A stretch of 5,827 bases of DNA from Pseudomonadota bacterium (GTDB taxonomy: Bacteria > Pseudomonadota > Alphaproteobacteria > Rhizobiales > Devosiaceae): contig JAEZFJ010000371.1 in assembly GCA_023437755.1 (NCBI GenBank), positions 1 to 5,827 of the forward strand, read 5' to 3'. Position 1 is the stretch's first letter. Each line of letters opens with the position of its first letter. This document shows positions 5,474 to 5,827 of the stretch, piece by piece. A model generated the notes under the pieces. That model made no database searches and was not told the DNA's origin. It worked only from the letters and a program-made list of their open reading frames with translations. Made by a program: the position numbers and the translations under genes.

Positions 5474-5827
5474 CTAAACCGCCTTGCCCAACTCACCCGC
5501 TAGTGTCCGCACCAGTTGTATCGCCACACGGCCGGAGCGAGCACCTCGGGTCTGCGACCATTCGATGGCACGGGCGTTCAGCGTCTCCTCGTCCAGGCCC
5601 AGATCGTAGTGGTCGGCATAGGCCTTGACCATGCTGAGGAAGGTCGGCTGATCGCAGTTGTGAAAGCCAAGCCACAGGCCGAAGCGGTCCGAGAGCGATA
5701 CCTTCTCTTCCACCGCTTCGCCGGGGTTTATCGCCGTAGCCCGCTCGTTCTCGATCATGTCCCGCGGCATCAGGTGGCGGCGGTTGGATGTGGCGTAGAA
5801 CAGCACGTTGTCGGGCCGCCCTTCGAG
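5474..5827 (-). CDS. DUF815 family AAA+ ATPase (C-terminal part)
   Basis: The reading frame is open to the window edge, so only the last 117 residues and the TAG stop are seen; the P-loop and Walker B regions lie outside. The visible part starts LEGRPDNVLFYATSNRRHL. YATSN fits an AAA+ sensor 1 with Asn15 (numbered from the window edge). SLSDRFGLWLGF, with Arg48, resembles the block that holds the arginine finger, and ARSGRVAIQ, with Arg100, fits sensor 2. I recognise this pattern as the DUF815 (PF05673) family of ATP-binding proteins, common in bacteria and without an established role. An in-frame internal start near 5806 is not a real start, because homology continues upstream of it. The gene is convergent with nlpD, with a 78-base gap that contains the terminator. 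Confidence 0.85.
   Translation of the reverse strand, partial: LEGRPDNVLFYATSNRRHLMPRDMIENERATAINPGEAVEEKVSLSDRFGLWLGFHNCDQPTFLSMVKAYADHYDLGLDEETLNARAIEWSQTRGARSGRVAIQLVRTLAGELGKAV

Overview
This GC-rich window is ordinary chromosomal housekeeping DNA. It most likely comes from an alphaproteobacterium of the Hyphomicrobiales (Rhizobiales) type, possibly a Devosia-like genus; the genus is a guess. The evidence is the gene order tatA-tatB-tatC-serS-surE-nlpD-like with a convergent DUF815 ATPase gene, as I remember it from rhizobia and relatives, plus the protein sequences themselves.

Layout. Bases 2-118 are the 3' end of tatA. tatB (165-935) and tatC (932-1747) follow and overlap by ATGA. A 119-base gap with two small hairpins leads to serS (1867-3195). 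surE (3199-3978) starts 3 bases after the serS stop. A 121-base gap (3979-4099) holds a modest terminator-like hairpin, a near-consensus CtrA-type motif and a perfect 10-bp inverted repeat. It precedes a lipoprotein gene with LysM and degenerate LytM (M23) domains (4100-5395), an NlpD-type amidase activator. A strong intrinsic terminator (5421-5452) closes that gene. The last 354 bases carry, on the minus strand, the C-terminal part of a DUF815 AAA+ ATPase whose start lies outside the window. There is no gene-free stretch over 300 bases.

How the genes work together. TatA, TatB and TatC form the twin-arginine translocase, which exports folded proteins. SerS charges tRNA-Ser. SurE is a stationary-phase nucleotidase. 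The NlpD-like lipoprotein links envelope biology back to Tat, because in E. coli the amidases AmiA and AmiC activated by this pathway are Tat substrates. SerS and SurE are probably co-transcribed with each other and perhaps with tat; the nlpD-like gene may have its own promoter.

Novelty. I see no mobile element, CRISPR array, RNA gene or undescribed defence or metabolic system. The points most worth a second look are the inverted repeat overlapping the ribosome-binding region of the nlpD-like gene, hairpins at the tatA and tatC stop codons, a hairpin between the serS Shine-Dalgarno sequence and its start codon, the long basic tail of TatB, and the absence of pcm between surE and nlpD.
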